The notes: generated by a model not told the origin, from the sequence alone. A stretch of DNA of 64,000 nt from Undaria pinnatifida (GCA_012845835.1 JABAKD010000006.1:7734637-7798636); one strand, 5' to 3'. Counted from the stretch's first letter, positions 32,930 to 45,045 are shown. A program made the numbers and translations.

Positions 32930-33115
32930 ATAGGAATCGAACTCCAGGACCAACTCCAGTAACCCCTTTTAGGGACCCCGAACCCCTCCCTATACTAGAT
33001 CCAAGTAATTTTGTTCCCAATAATGGGTTTCCAGTTGTAAAAGGGTTAATAGTAGTATTCGAGGGTAACCACCCAACCACTAGACCACCGGAGCGACCGG
33101 CTCTTTGGCGATATG
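32930..33115 (-). mobile_element. tRNA-derived SINE head split by a MITE
   Basis: On the minus strand: GCCGGTCGCTCCGGTGGTC, then TAGTGGTTGGGTGG (A-box region) to about 33056, then a MITE (32960-33049, ends TAACCCCTTTTA and TAAAAGGGTTA), then GGAGTTCGATTCCTATA (B box). The MITE sits between the two promoter boxes and should disable polymerase III transcription of this copy. The small element is clearly the younger insertion. Confidence 0.75.
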
Positions 33116-33574
33116 CAGTAAGTTATTTTGGACTGGAGAGCGATGAAGAACAGGGATGCATACACATCTTTGCAAAACCCCTTGCTGTACAAGTATCATA
33201 CCTGGTAATATTTTCGACATAAGTCTCTGTTTCGTAGCTCGTGACCACCGAGCTTGTCTCTCCACTGATGATGTAGGATGAGACATCGGGACGGACTCTG
33301 GGTGTGCCGGACGTCGACGGGTGCAAAGAACAGTTTAATCCTAAGGACACACAGGACAACACACATAATCGTACATGTATTGCACGTTTCAAGTTTCAGG
33401 TATACAACCGGACCACCACCCGTACTACTGTATGTACCTGGTATGCATCAGCATACGTCTTGTGCGTGAAACTCTTTCCACGAAGCTAACCAATGGGCGA
33501 CGCTTCAAGCACAAGCGCATGTGTTGTGGTATTGCCGTACAGGCATCGCTTTTGCGCCGCTGGGTTCCCGTTTC

Positions 33575-33800
33575 CTTTTTTTTTTTTTTTTCATCCTCTG
33601 GCGGATGGGGAAAAATAAATCTTTAGCTCACCACACTTCCACGTATTTTCATACGCGTCGTGTGTCGATTTAACTCTGTTGCTTTCGCAGCCCAACGCTC
33701 GCTGGCGCACCCTTCGGGTCCCATTGTAGGTACAGCGTAAGCTGTCCCTATCAGTGGTCTTCGTTACAACCCCGGCAGCGCAATCCTTTTTCTGTCTCGT
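33575..33800 (-). mobile_element. Retroposon family B, inverted
   Basis: A T-run (tail), TCATCCTCTGGCGGATGGGG, TTTAGCTCACCACACTTCC, CAGCCCAACGCTCGCTGGCG, then GTCCCTATCAGTGGTCTTCG and CCCGGCAGCGCAATC as in the long copies. Confidence 0.75.
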
Positions 33801-33949
33801 TCGTCTCCATTCCGCTGCTAATCCAAGGAAAGCGATAGCTCTCGCGTCTTTCGATTCCACCGTTACGGCTGGGTTCTCTGTATTCCGTTTCCCGTCTCCC
33901 GTTATTCGTTTTCGGTTTTCTGGTTTAGCATCTGCCTGAGGCGTCGTAG

Positions 33950-34105
33950 CTTTTTTTTCTTTTCCTCTTTTTTATCCTCCTGCGGATTGGGAAAAAAAAA
34001 ACTTGAGCTCACCACACTCCCACGTATTTTCATACACGTCGTGTGTCGATTTAACTCAATTGCATTCTCAATCCAGCGCTAGCTGGCGTCGTAGCCTCAC
34101 AAGGT
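33950..34105 (-). mobile_element. Retroposon family B, inverted, second adjacent copy
   Basis: TTTATCCTCCTGCGGATTGGG, an A-run, CTTGAGCTCACCACACTCCC and CAATCCAGCGCTAGCTGGCG. It lies about 150 bases from the previous copy in the same orientation. Confidence 0.7.
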
Positions 34106-36132
34106 TGTTGTGGCGTTAACTCTTGTAAAGAAAATCTAGAGTGTAGTTACACAAGGGTTCTGGAGCCCTACGTAAGAAGATCCGAAAAAAAAAATATGAA
34201 ATACAAATTCGGCCGGGAAACACTGCTGCGCTTTCCCGCCAAAACACACGAGACGAAGAAGGCGCACGAGTGAAACGAAATCAATATGCAAACTGAAGTA
34301 ACAACATGGCCGCGGGTATCCACTCAACAATAGCATAGTCCCCCCGTTCCCACAACTAACCAACTCGTGTCTACTTACTGCAGCGGTTGCTGTCTGGAGT
34401 GCTGCCTGCACCGTACGAAGTGCACGGTAGTTGCGATGACAGAGAGGAACACGCCTGCTGTCTGGGGCGCTGTCAGAGTGACGACGCGCGGGCATGCAGT
34501 GGACAAATAGCAATCGAACCGAAAACCGCCATAAAATGCCAACGATCGCCACCTCTTCCCGGACTATCTCACAAGGTACAGCTATCACGTTCCTGAGAAA
34601 TGCAGGGGGTTGTTCTCCATGAAGGGTATACAACTCTACCCAAACTTCAAAAACCAGAGACGTGAGTAACATGTACTAACTGCCGCGTCGTAAAAAATCC
34701 GGAAAATAAAAAGATGATCGCTGCTCTCGTGATGATGCGCGCGCCGGTCGTGGGTCTTCAGAGCCGTCCTGCTGCCGTTATGGCCGCCTCATCGCCTTAG
34801 CCCAGTCGGCTCGCTCCTTCGCGCCTGCTCTCGTGTGCCACTCGATTCCAATCGGTTTCCCTCCCCCCCCGTCCCAAAAAACAAAATGCTCCTCGCAGCT
34901 TGCGGTACTTATTTGAGAAACAAAAAAAAACTTTCAGGGAGAGTTCAATCCGTCTCTTCCCCGCCCGTCGACGCTCAGTCTCCCTTGTCCTTCGTCGTCG
35001 AATCCAGCCACCTGACAGCGCAGCTCCCTCTATCCGAACCTAGACTGTGCCGTACTTTGGCTCGTGGTGGCGCCTACCTCCGCGCACGGGCATCCCGATT
35101 GTGCGTTGCTGCTCTGCCGCTGCTGCCTAAAAAAGACGCGCGAGTCGTAGGTGCCCATGCCTGACGCACTACGTACGACCCAACTCTACCGCCACGCCTA
35201 AGCTTTGCGGCCACACGCAGCAGCAACAAGGCATCACTCCTTGAGCGTGAGTGCAGCCTTACTCCCGCCAGAAAGACCTACCCCACTCGCTACACGCCAG
35301 ATAGGGCATGCCGCGCAGCATGCCGAGGGGGGCGGAGAATAGCCTCGCAGGGTAGGGGCGTGGAAGTGTGTTTTGAAGAGCTACTTCTTCGAGTCATGTT
35401 CTAGACCGTGGAACCGATGCTTCCCCGAATATTCCATGCATACACGGCTCATCAGGGTGGGCTAATGTTATGGTATTGCCCTGGGAACCTAGCAATGGCT
35501 TAGGATCCAGAATGTTGGGTATGGATATGGGATATAAGGGTTTCACATGCCTTTGAAGGCGCGTGCATACGGGGAAAAGAGAAAGATGCAATTCCTCACG
35601 GATTTGTGATGCGCTTAGCTCTCAGTGCCTCAGTGGTACAAGGAATAATACAAGGAGCTTCCCTAAGGATACACAAGTGAGTGGACACCGTGGGACCAGC
35701 CTGGTGCTGAGACCTGCAAGGAAGTTCCTGTCTCTATCAGGCCTTTCTCATGGTACGCACACAGAGAACAAAGAGGATACGCTTCAAGCATAGCATGCAG
35801 ATGGGTGGAAATCAACTTATGGTGAAGAACACACACAACACCCCTGATACATACACTCACCAGTGCTTAGGGCCGTAAGACCTTTTTTTTGTCCTCAATT
35901 TGCCAAATTTCCTAAATTTCCATATTTGTGAAATGTGTCTTGAAATGCGGAGGCGTTCTGTCATAATTTGTGAAATTCTGAAGCCCCAAGAAATATGGAA
36001 AAGTTAACAATCACAAATTAGGAAATCCTATCGTCGATTTCCATATTTCGAAGGCAGTGCTCCGACAAGCGCCGTGGCTCAACGCTGGGACCATCGGGTA
36101 GCTTTAAACGTTGACCAGGGTGGTCCACCATT
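34106..36132. other. 2 kb without a convincing gene
   Basis: A 178-codon minus-strand frame (34136-34672) and a 109-codon plus-strand frame (34835-35164) are open, but neither shows recognisable motifs, splice context or typical composition. At 35900-36055 an AT-rich tract repeats words such as TTTCCATATTT and AAATTTCC in both orientations. Nothing else is identified. Confidence 0.35.
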
Positions 36133-36639
36133 ATGGCCGATGAAAGGAAGCGGCCTAGGCCTCCGGAGGACTCATCCTCGAATCGGACGAAACAACGATT
36201 CAGCCTTCACAATTTTCCAGGCACGAGGCGCAGGAACATGAAGGCTATCGCTGGTGTCCTCGTCGTGCTCGGCATGCTCCTGAAACCAGGGGCTGCTGTC
36301 GCTGGATTGCACGAATCTACTTGGCCTGGCTGGGTGCTTTCCTCTGCGGTCTTCCGGGATGTCCGCTCATGCTTGCTGTGTGACGACGCGCGTGACTGCT
36401 GGTGTGGGTGTTGGCGGTCTTGCTTTATGACTCTGCTTTCAAAAATCAGGGGAAAAAAGACAAAGAACCCCGCGCTCGATAATGATGTGGAAATGCTGGA
36501 AAAAGAGAGAAAATTTATGAAATTCACATATCCGATAAGAGCGGCCCTTACTTGTGTATACCACTGCTGTACACCGGCCGGTATTTCAGCGAAACCTTCT
36601 TTTTTTTTCGATTTAACTCGGTTGCGTAAAACCGAGTGA
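36133..36639 (+). CDS. Hypothetical protein with one membrane-type segment, possible first exon
   Basis: A 168-codon open frame starts in a good context (CCACCATTATGGCC). Residues 1-35 are charged and Ser/Arg-rich (MADERKRPRPPEDSSS...). Residues 37-58 (KAIAGVLVVLGMLLKPGAAVAG) form a hydrophobic stretch that could be a membrane anchor. A Cys/Trp-rich segment (CLLCDDARDCWCGCW, about 80-95) and a Lys-rich region with EMLEKERKFMKF follow. The last ~35 residues look non-coding, so the real exon may end earlier, around 36530. I do not recognise the family, and the gene may not be real. Confidence 0.35.
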   Translation: MADERKRPRPPEDSSSNRTKQRFSLHNFPGTRRRNMKAIAGVLVVLGMLLKPGAAVAGLHESTWPGWVLSSAVFRDVRSCLLCDDARDCWCGCWRSCFMTLLSKIRGKKTKNPALDNDVEMLEKERKFMKFTYPIRAALTCVYHCCTPAGISAKPSFFFDLTRLRKTE

Positions 36640-39489
36640 AATCGAGGGTGCTATATATACGTCGTAAGCGAACACCAATCACCAACCCCTCCCACCCCCA
36701 CCGCGTACAGCAGTAGTAGCCGGTGCAAGACGTTTTGGATAAAGGGACGAAACAATCGCCTCCATTTTGTGATTCCGATTTCGATTGTATCGGACCATTG
36801 CATCAGATGAATTGGCTGCGGGCTGTGCGATTCACAGCCCTATTAGTTCCAGTTTTAAATTTGGTGTGCATTTTGTATTTTGTTAAATGACACAAGCAGC
36901 TTCTATATGATGTATAGTTGCTATTGTCGTTTTTGCCTCTGTTTTCGGACATACCTATTTGTGCTCGCACCTTTGTCCGAAACGCCAATGGGGTGGATGC
37001 GACTCGGACCTTGCGGTCGCTGTCGTCGAGGTTTGGGCGCGATCCGTACAGAGTGTCGCGCGTGGCGAGGCTTTGAAATGTTTTCGCCGTATTTCGTTTT
37101 TTGACCACTCATTAGAGCTGTGGGTTGGCTGCTCTTGACGGCTGGTTATTGTTGCATGGCGGAGTCTAACTGACGTTAGCCGACCAAAGTCGGGTACCGA
37201 AGCGAGCTAACCCCCCCCTCTATCGGCGAGGGGGGGGCGCGGGAGCCGGATCCCGCTGAAGGCCCCGCTGGAGGAAGAAAACGATATTAGTTGGCCTCAT
37301 TTTACGGACAACGTGTATGATAAATCAAACAAGCCTTCCTAAGAACAGCACAATCCCCAAATAGTCGGATAGATGACACGGCTGCGAGTAACTACTGCTG
37401 TGTTTCCTATAATGTGATACCCAACTTAATAACCGGTCGGCGACTTATCCCATATCCCGTTTTGGAGATCCCGTTTTGGAGATCTACCCACGTATTTGGG
37501 GACAACCTGCTTGGAATTAATTTGCGGTCATTTTGGCAGTAGTTGAAGGGCTACACTCGTACGGTGTAAGCCCGCCAAGACACGCGCGTACTGTATACCA
37601 GGTAGCAAGAAAGAATAAAAAAGTAAATGGGATGACTTGCGTCGCCATCCAGCTGATATCTACCAGGTAGCCGTCAAGTCCAGCCAACCCACAGCAACAT
37701 CGTCATGAATTTACGTTTCATCGAAATGTTTTCGTCGGAGTAATTTCCGGAGTTACGTTTTTGTGCATAGCTGATGCATTTGTGGCTGGCATTGGGACCT
37801 GCTGTATGCGACTCCAGTTGCTAATCTCTTGTGTCTGGCCAGGCTGAAAATGTTGTGTAAGGCAGGGTGTGCCACATGTCTCCTACACTATTTTAAGTGA
37901 AAAAGAGGCCAAAAACACATTTAAAACGTTTTCGACCGAAAAAAGTCGAAGAGCGAAAAAGCTCAGCTCTTTTTCGACTGTGTAAGCAAGCTCAATTTGG
38001 GCTTCAGTCGAAAAGGGCTGGTTCTCGACTGACATTCCGACTGTAAAATAACTGGTCTAAGGCCGAGAATTTCGTGGAAATTCACACCGGTATATATTTG
38101 CAAGCTGCTTGTGATACTGATCGCTTGGGCTGTGCGTCGGCTCGATTTGACGGCTAGCTATTAGGTGGGTGGTGACGCAAGTACTCCGATTAACTATTTT
38201 AACATTTTTAGCTATACAAGTTAGCGACAGCAATTAATGAAGAATTGGCAGTTAATAATTTCGGGCTCGATTTTTACACGAAATACCAGGTACCACGCAG
38301 CAGCATCATACAACAGCGCCGACGCTGGCTTGGCTGCTATCCCTGCTGCTGCTTCTCGCCGCAAGTCAGCGTGGCGCAGTCCTAGCTCCGCTCGCCAGCA
38401 GCGTGCATCATACGATAGTGGCAGCAGCGCGGGCTATCGGTGTCACTTTGCCAACAATGGCTACGCCTGCTGTAGCTTTGGCGGCTCTCGGCTGAGTGCA
38501 ATGCCGCGAACTTAGCTTCCGCGGCTTTCGGCTAAGTCCAACGCCACCAACCCGCTTGGACAAGGAAGGGTTCGTCGCGCGCGAAGCACGCGTTGCTCGC
38601 GGAGAATCCACGAATCACAGAGCTTCCAACCAACTTTCGACTGCCATACAGCAGTACTCCCTCACACCAACCACCTCCAAAAAGAGCGCAAAACTATAAA
38701 ATGTACTCGACTGACGAAAAAGGAGGCCTACAAGAATCCGGCCGAAAAAGGGCCGATTTTGACTGACGGACTCCGACTGTATAAGAATTGGCCTTACAGC
38801 GGAGGTGTCTTCTTTTCTTTTGTAAAACATTTTACGGTTTGTTGTCGGTGTTAAAGGGCAGCGTTTGCTCCGTGTTTCATTCCTTCCTTCGATTGTATGC
38901 ATCCTTTTATGTTCGGCAGAAGTTTCTGCGTGTAAACATGCGGAATTCTACGGGATTAATGTTCGTTTATCGTACTTGTGAATGGGAATAACGGCATCAA
39001 TGTTTTCTTGTTGGCTTCTCGTACTCATGAACGGGAATTGTGTTGTTTAAACGGCTTCAACGTTTCCTGCTTGCTTCTCGTGCTCTTACGAACGGAGGTT
39101 TTGTTGTTCAGCGGCATCATTCATGTTTCGTGTTTGCTTCTCGTACTCTTATGAACCAGGTTGATGTTCTTGTGCGTTCCTTGTACTTACGATACATACC
39201 AGTACCAGGTACGTGGTAAGTCTAATGCTGGTACGTAGCTATTAATGGACACACATATATGTAACATCAGCTGTATCATGCCACAGCGCATATTTTCATT
39301 TGCTAATATAATGTTTTTGTTGCTGATGTTGCAACAGCAAACAATACGCGTAGAACGACGTCTTCTATAGATCCTTCCGGGACCCATTTATACCAAGTGA
39401 TTAGTGATTAGTGATTACTACCTACCGAAAACACGAGAAGTGCGAACTAATCAGTTGACCGCCTCATGTTCAATTTATTTATAAAAGTT
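36640..39489. other. 2.8 kb without a supportable gene
   Basis: Only short open frames. AGCTGTGGGTTGGCT at 37115 and TGTGCGTCGGCTCG at 38130 resemble the end of MITE family D, but no matching second ends were found. A degraded family C piece (GCAAGCTGCTTGTGATACTGATCG) lies at 38101-38125. Three copies of a TTCTTGTTGGCTTCTCGTACTC-like word lie at 39003, 39069 and 39133. Confidence 0.35.
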
Positions 39490-39612
39490 AAAATACACTC
39501 CAGCTGTGAGATCGAATATTTTGTCGAAACTCATCTTTGCAAGCTGTGTGTGATACTCCGATCGCGCGTATTACGGGTTGTGTGTCCTCATTAAGGATAT
39601 AGGTCGATATTA
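39490..39612 (+). repeat. Repeat family C, best-preserved copy
   Basis: TACACTCCAGCTGTGAGATC, TTTGTCGAAACTCATCTTTG, CAAGCTGTGTGTGATACTCC, GATCGCGCGTATTACGGG and TGTGTCCTCATTAAGGATA. The copy at 44928-45045 is nearly the same over this length. Confidence 0.8.
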
Positions 39613-40229
39613 AATATATACTCCGGAGTATATATGATTTTGCAGTAGAGCTCACCCCATTTTCGAAACAATGGCTGACAGACAAATATGTCAAGAGACG
39701 GTCAGTTAAGGGAAAAAGTCCAGCTGTCAAGGGTGTCAAACCAAGCCTTCCACGCTTGAAAACCTAGTGGTTTGGCGTCAGTCGAGGTAATTTTCGGGAA
39801 TGTTGCCCTCTGCCAAGGGCTGGAAGCGCCATCTCCTGATGTCTCTGCTGAGAGGTACTCGTGCACTATCTCAAGCACTATCTGTGCAGAAGAGGAAGGG
39901 GGGAATCACTACATTGGTTGACTGGGTTTGGATGTTGTGCGTGCCGTGTACTAGGTCTATATCATCTATCGATCGACGCGTCCAGTGCTAACGCACCACT
40001 GTTCTGTGGCGTGGCGAACCACTGTTTGTGCGATCGGGCTGTATGTGACGGACCCGACTGCTGTATTACAGGGTGCATCTGGTAGCAGCTGATCACTCCC
40101 GTATCACCGTCTTGATAGCATCTCTCTTGAGTCTCTCTTGGGCCCTGACGAATGCTACTGACAACCTTGGGACACACGCCCTACCCAGCAGCCAGGGCTG
40201 CTTCGTAGGGCCGATTGTGTAATCATTGG

Positions 40230-40553
40230 AGCTGTAAGTCGGCAGGATTTCACGACTAATAACTAATCGATGAGTGCTGTTTGCCAACTAATTGACTTCA
40301 GTCGGAAAGTCGGCTGGCGAAGCCAGCTGGTGGCCAACCGATTTGCCGACGTAAGTCAGGCTTCGCGAGCCAGATCAGCGCCCGTCATCCAAGGGGGGGC
40401 CGCCGATAAACAAAAAAATGCACCCCGCATTAAATATCCTTCCTTCAAGTTCGGAAATTCGATAAGTCGGATAGTCGGCACCTGCGGGAAACCACTAATT
40501 GTAAGTACGACAAATAACTAGTTGGTGACTAAAGTCATGCCGACTCACATCTC
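40230..40553. mobile_element. Family D MITE, second copy
   Basis: The left end AGCTGTAAGTCGGC and right end GCCGACTCACATCT match the element at 29000-29304. GGCAGGATTTCACGAC, CGTAAGTCAGGC and ATAAGTCGGATAGTCGGC are conserved. Flanking target duplications could not be read with confidence. Confidence 0.8.
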
Positions 40554-41351
40554 TAGCAATCGCCACTCTCGTTCGACCTTTTTCTCCCCCTTGAAGTTCC
40601 AAGGCGCTGTTGTGTTTTGAAAATGAATGTAGGCTAAAATCAACCATGTTACTATTACTATTGCTCGAGGAGTTCCCCTTTTGTACCTGGAAGGCGTTAC
40701 GACCGAAACAAGACTCGATAAGATGTGACGACACGTCTATCTAACACTATTGCGGGCGAACATGGTAATCAGAACGAAAATATGGTAGGAAAAATTGGGG
40801 AATCTATAGGTTTTTGTATTTGTCGTAGGTCATGATTACTATGGTCCTCCGTCATAGTTATGTTGTTGTCTAGGCACAGTCATGGTTCCACGTTTGTGCG
40901 GTATATATCCGTTTGGCGCAGGGCTACTGTAGTGCTGTGGAAACCGCTTGTCGTGATCTTGTCCTACAGGGCACCCCGCTCTCCGGGGATTGGCGGGCTC
41001 ACGCTTTAGTGCGGGTGTTGTCGCTTGGCAAGGCTACGGAAGAGGAGAACCGATTTATTTGTGGAACTCCCCACTTGAGTATGAAAGTTTTCTCTTTCAA
41101 AAGTATTGAAGTGCAACCCGTTTTCGACCAAACCCATGGCTTAAGGTGTCCAAAAAAATATGGCGAAAACTGGAATGGCATTCTGATGATTTTGGGTTCA
41201 GAAGCGCCGCCACTATTGAGATTTATTTTTTGCAATTTTTTGCTACGCACCCCAGTCGTTGTACGTGTGTGAATGAGAACCGCGACTGCTGTGCTCTGTT
41301 GTGGTGGTGGTGTTGCCGGATCGACCTGTTATTTTGCTGAGGAGTAAAGCG

Positions 41352-41441
41352 TTAACCCCTTTAAGAGCCCTGAAAAAAACTCCCTACGCTAACTCCAAGT
41401 AATTTTGTCCCGAACGCGGGTTTTCCAGCTGTAAAAGGATT
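41352..41441 (+). mobile_element. ~90-bp MITE (TAACCC-end family)
   Basis: TTAACCCCTTTAAGAGCCC, CTCCAAGTAATTTTGTCCC, TTTTCCAGCTGTAAAAGGATT. The right end has drifted from the usual GTTAA. Confidence 0.75.
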
Positions 41442-41742
41442 GCACCCTCGTTTTGGAGGGGACGGAAATTACGTTTCAGCCCCCCCGCTTGAGGAGCGCT
41501 ATACCGCCCACCCAAAAACTGAGTTGGAGAAGAACGAAGGTCCAAAACCCCATGAGCAACCGGAGCGGAGAGCATCACGCAGCTTGCAAAGATGAGTATC
41601 GAACGTTAAATTGGTTGAACTCGCGGCTGACGTATTTGAAACATTTTCTTCAAAAAAAAATATCATGTCCTGTTTATACAAGTATAACACGAACAAAAAA
41701 ATGCTACAAGCTACGTAGAATGAAATTGCCAGCGATATTGGG

Positions 41743-41833
41743 TTAATCCGTCAAGAGCCCCAAAACCCCTCCCTACACTAAATCCAAGTAATTTTGTGCC
41801 CCCGAAACGTGTTTCCAGCTGTAAAAGCGTTAA
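41743..41833 (+). mobile_element. ~90-bp MITE (TAACCC-end family)
   Basis: TTAATCCGTCAAGAGCCCC, AACCCCTCCCTACACTAAAT, CAAGTAATTTTGTGCCC and TCCAGCTGTAAAAGCGTTAA. Confidence 0.8.
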
Positions 41834-41917
41834 GGAGCCCCATCTCCCAGAAGAAAAAAATAAGCCGAAAAGTGCTACCTCGATCGTAGCTCGTGTCACA
41901 TGTATAGACTAGGTGTC

Positions 41918-42105
41918 TTAACGTCTTTTTAACGACTCGAAACCCGTTTTTAGGGACAAATTACTAGGGGTTAGTATAGGAGGGTTTTTTGGGGCACTGA
42001 GCGGGTCATAACGTGAACACGCCGCTGTATGAGTTAGTTTTTTGGGGGATAAATTACTAGGAATTAGTATAGGAGGGGTTTTTGGGGCTTCCAAAGGGAT
42101 TTCCT
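41918..42105 (-). mobile_element. Two ~90-bp MITE copies, inverted
   Basis: The first (41918-42012) reads TTAACGTCTTTTTAACGAC, ACAAATTACTAGGGGTTAG, TATAGGAGGGTTTTTTGGGG. The second (about 42030-42105) is partial, with ATAAATTACTAGGAATTAG and TATAGGAGGGGTTTTTGGGG. With 41352 and 41743, four copies lie within 0.8 kb next to the element at 42128. Confidence 0.7.
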
Positions 42106-42127
42106 TCTGTTCGGAAAAAACCAAATA

Positions 42128-42935
42128 TACCGTGACTGACACAAGATATCACCCGTACATGAGAAATCACACCCCCCACAGGATACGACACCCCGGTGAT
42201 AATTTTGGGCGTTTCTGACAAACCATCGATTTATCACCCGGGGTACCTAAGATAACACGCCCCGGTGATATCGTAGTGCAGAATTGTGGTTTGTGGCTTC
42301 GATTTTTGGTCGTGGTGTCTCTGCGTAACTCTTTTTTGGTCGTACCTATAGCGAGGTAGGTAGCAGCAGCCCACTTTTGTGTGGGGGCAGGACGGATGGC
42401 GCAGCCACCGCCTCGTATCATAGCGGGCGAGGTACCTTCGATTTAGATATATTTATTTTTTTATGCTCCAATCCAAGCCCGTATTTTGTTTGAAACTTTC
42501 TTCGGCGTTGAGGGGGTTGAGTCATCGCCGAGGTCATGTACTAAGGAGTTTCGTCACCTAGGTTGGGTCCCTTTGTTTTACCACAACCCGGTATCACAGG
42601 TGGGTACCTACAGCAGGAATGCGGGGCAGCTGCAAGTGTTCGTGCAGGCATACCGCACCCCTTCAAGTGTGCGGCAGCAGCGGTTCAACTGTTATCACAC
42701 CCGATTTTATCACACCCCCAAACACACCTTGTGGGTGTTCGGACGTCCTATCACACCCCCTGGTTTATCACACCCCCTGGTTTATCACACCCCCCTTGGG
42801 CCCCCTGCGAGCTGCACTTTATCACCCGGGTTACACAAGATATCACACACCCCACAGGATACCACATCCGGTGATAATATTTTTAAATCCCAAAATGTTA
42901 TCACCGGGGTGTGTTATCTTGTGTCAGTTACGGTA
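42128..42935. mobile_element. 808-bp non-autonomous DNA element with TATCAC subterminal repeats
   Basis: The left end TACCGTGACTGACACAAG and reversed right end TACCGTAACTGACACAAG form an ~25-bp terminal inverted repeat that continues into GATATCAC/GATAACAC. Inside both ends, TATCAC(A)CCCC or its complement occurs at least ten times, and the run CACCCCCTGGTTTATCA is repeated at 42754-42800. The spaced CACAGGATACCACA and GGTGATAAT blocks also occur at both ends. No transposase frame is present. Such arrays are typical binding sites for a transposase supplied in trans. Confidence 0.8.
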
Positions 42936-43654
42936 ATCGATTACAGCACCCGCCACACGAAAGCAGAATCCGAGCTGCGCTGATGCAGGGGATATGGAAG
43001 TTGTATTTTTTACCGAACTTCAAACGCAAAAGACTTGTGCGTTACGTGCACCGGGAAGATTGGATATTCTTTCTTTCTGTTTCCAGAAGTTGCGCGGGCG
43101 TTTGGAGCTTGTATACCGTGAGTACTAAGGATAGATGCCGAAGAGTGGGAAGGGTGGATGGGTACACCGGGGGCGGGAGGTGCTGCCACTGCTTCATAGC
43201 ACTCTTATCTGAGAAGAAAAACTGGCTCGAAGATTCTGATTATCTGGTTTTGTTTAGCCGGGGTCGGAGGAATTCTAGAAACATCCCTAGCCACTGTGCT
43301 ACTAATGAGGCAGTACCAGCAGGACTCCAGGAGGGCCTGGATCTTTTATGCTACGCGAATATGACAGTCGGTTGTTATTGTTCGACCTTTTTGTGTAAAT
43401 GGGTTTTCTGAAAAACATGAGGTAATTAGAAAAAAAACTCGATTGTGCTAGAAATTATGCTGTAAATAGCGCGACATATCTGAGCCTAACTCCCGGAGAA
43501 GTCTCACAACTCAAATACAAGCAAGCTATACGTCACGGACCGCAGGAGACCAGAGGTATCGCGGCTGATAGTGGCTACCTATCCTCCCGATTTATTTCCC
43601 AACGATCCAAGTTGTTCTTCTGCAATAACGAAATAACCCACTTAGAACTCCACC

Positions 43655-43823
43655 TACGTGTTGGGGAAAAATGACGTTAGAGTGCGCCAGCTAGCGTTGG
43701 GCTGCGAAAGCAACTGAGTTAAATCGACACACGACGCGTATGAAAATACGTGGAAGTGTGGTGAGCTAAAGCTTTATTTTTCCCCATCCGCCGGAGGATA
43801 AAAAAAAAAAAAAAAAAAAAAAG
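43655..43823 (+). mobile_element. Retroposon family B with a long A tail
   Basis: GCGCCAGCTAGCGTTGGGCT, GAGTTAAATCGACACACGAC, GTGGTGAGCTAAAGCTTTAT, CCCCATCCGCCGGAGGAT, then about 22 A residues. The pure tail makes this one of the younger copies. Confidence 0.8.
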
Positions 43824-43944
43824 ACGTGGAACGGGTATGCCAATATTTTCCGTTCTGCTTGGGCGTACAGTGTCAAGTATTATTGGTATCAAGGCAAGAA
43901 ATGCCCTGCAGGGTTGTCTTGACATGCTGTTGGACCCTTTCCAC

Positions 43945-44190
43945 ATCTCTCGGACAGATCACCGATCCCTGCTGGATGGTGTAGATCTTCAAGGGAAGAG
44001 CTGTACGGTGCAGCTCATGTTACCCAGTGGGAGCCGTACGATCTGCATGGCCTAGTCCGTGCTTCCTGGGTTAGATCTGTACTCCGTAGATTCAGATCCA
44101 GCACAGCATCTCACAACGGCAGATACAGGATGTGCTGTAGATGATCTAGATCATGATCTAATCATGATCTGGGCGAGGTGTAGATCCTTC
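43945..44190 (+). repeat. GATC-rich repeat family F
   Basis: Contains many GATC words (AGATCTGTACTCCGTAGATT, GATGATCTAGATCATGATC) and TGCATGGCCTA. A related segment is at 61470-61645, with TGGATCTGTACTACACAGAT and CTAGATCGTGATCTG. No coding capacity or ends defined. Confidence 0.6.
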
Positions 44191-44927
44191 CCATTGGCGT
44201 TTGTTTGGTTTTTTTTTTCGTTTTTTTTTTTGGTGTTGTTGATTTTTCATCTTTGTCTCCTTCAAATTTGGTTTCTGCCTAATCGATTTTGGATACATAT
44301 CTTGAGTTTTTCTTTACGTACTCTTTGTCTTTTTTATTTTTTTGCTGGTGCACGTTGAATACGAAGTACCATACCAGGTCCACGCTGAGCTCAGCTTGGC
44401 TCATTAACTCAGATCAGCAGCGCAGCGCCGCGCGGTGCCGTGCCCTTCCGACAGGTGCGGTACGGTGCGGTACTGCTGTGCCGTGCTGCGTGCTGTGCTG
44501 TCCTCACTCTTTCGTGCATGCCAGGCATCATTTGAAGTGTCATACCAGGTACCAGTACACCAGGCGTGATCGTCGTGGTCGAAGAGATACTTCTTTTTTT
44601 TTTAGTTGTATCATGCTCCGTGTACGTAGCGATGTTGGGTCTGGTCATGCTTATGATACCAGCAGATGGAACTCTTTTCCCGGCCTTTGCCAGTTTTCAG
44701 TTTGTTGTGTTGCATGATTGACGAAGAAGCAGAAAATCACCTGTGTACAGAGCTACCTGTAGCGTAGTAATTAACAGTACATGTATGCCAATTCATTCTT
44801 TGGGGCATAGTCTTGGGATTGGTCTGACTAAGCGTTGCGTCGTCAGGCTCAGAAATCTTGTAGATATTTGATAATTAACCAACAGCCATTAGCTGGTGGG
44901 CAGATATATATTTTTTACAAGAGTAAA

Positions 44928-45045
44928 TACACTCCAGCTGCGAGGTCGAAGATTTGGTCGAAACTCGCCTATGCAAGCTGTGTGTGATACTCCGATCGCG
45001 CGTATTACTGGGTGTGTGCCCTCATTAAGGATACAGGTCGGCGAT
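44928..45045 (+). repeat. Repeat family C
   Basis: ACACTCCAGCTGCGAGGTCG, TTGGTCGAAACTCGCC, GCAAGCTGTGTGTGATACTC and GATCGCGCGTATTACTGGG. Confidence 0.75.

Noticed and set aside
42911-43411. 166-codon plus-strand frame next to the 808-bp element
   Set aside because: It begins inside the element's terminal repeat and has no recognisable domain or intron signals.
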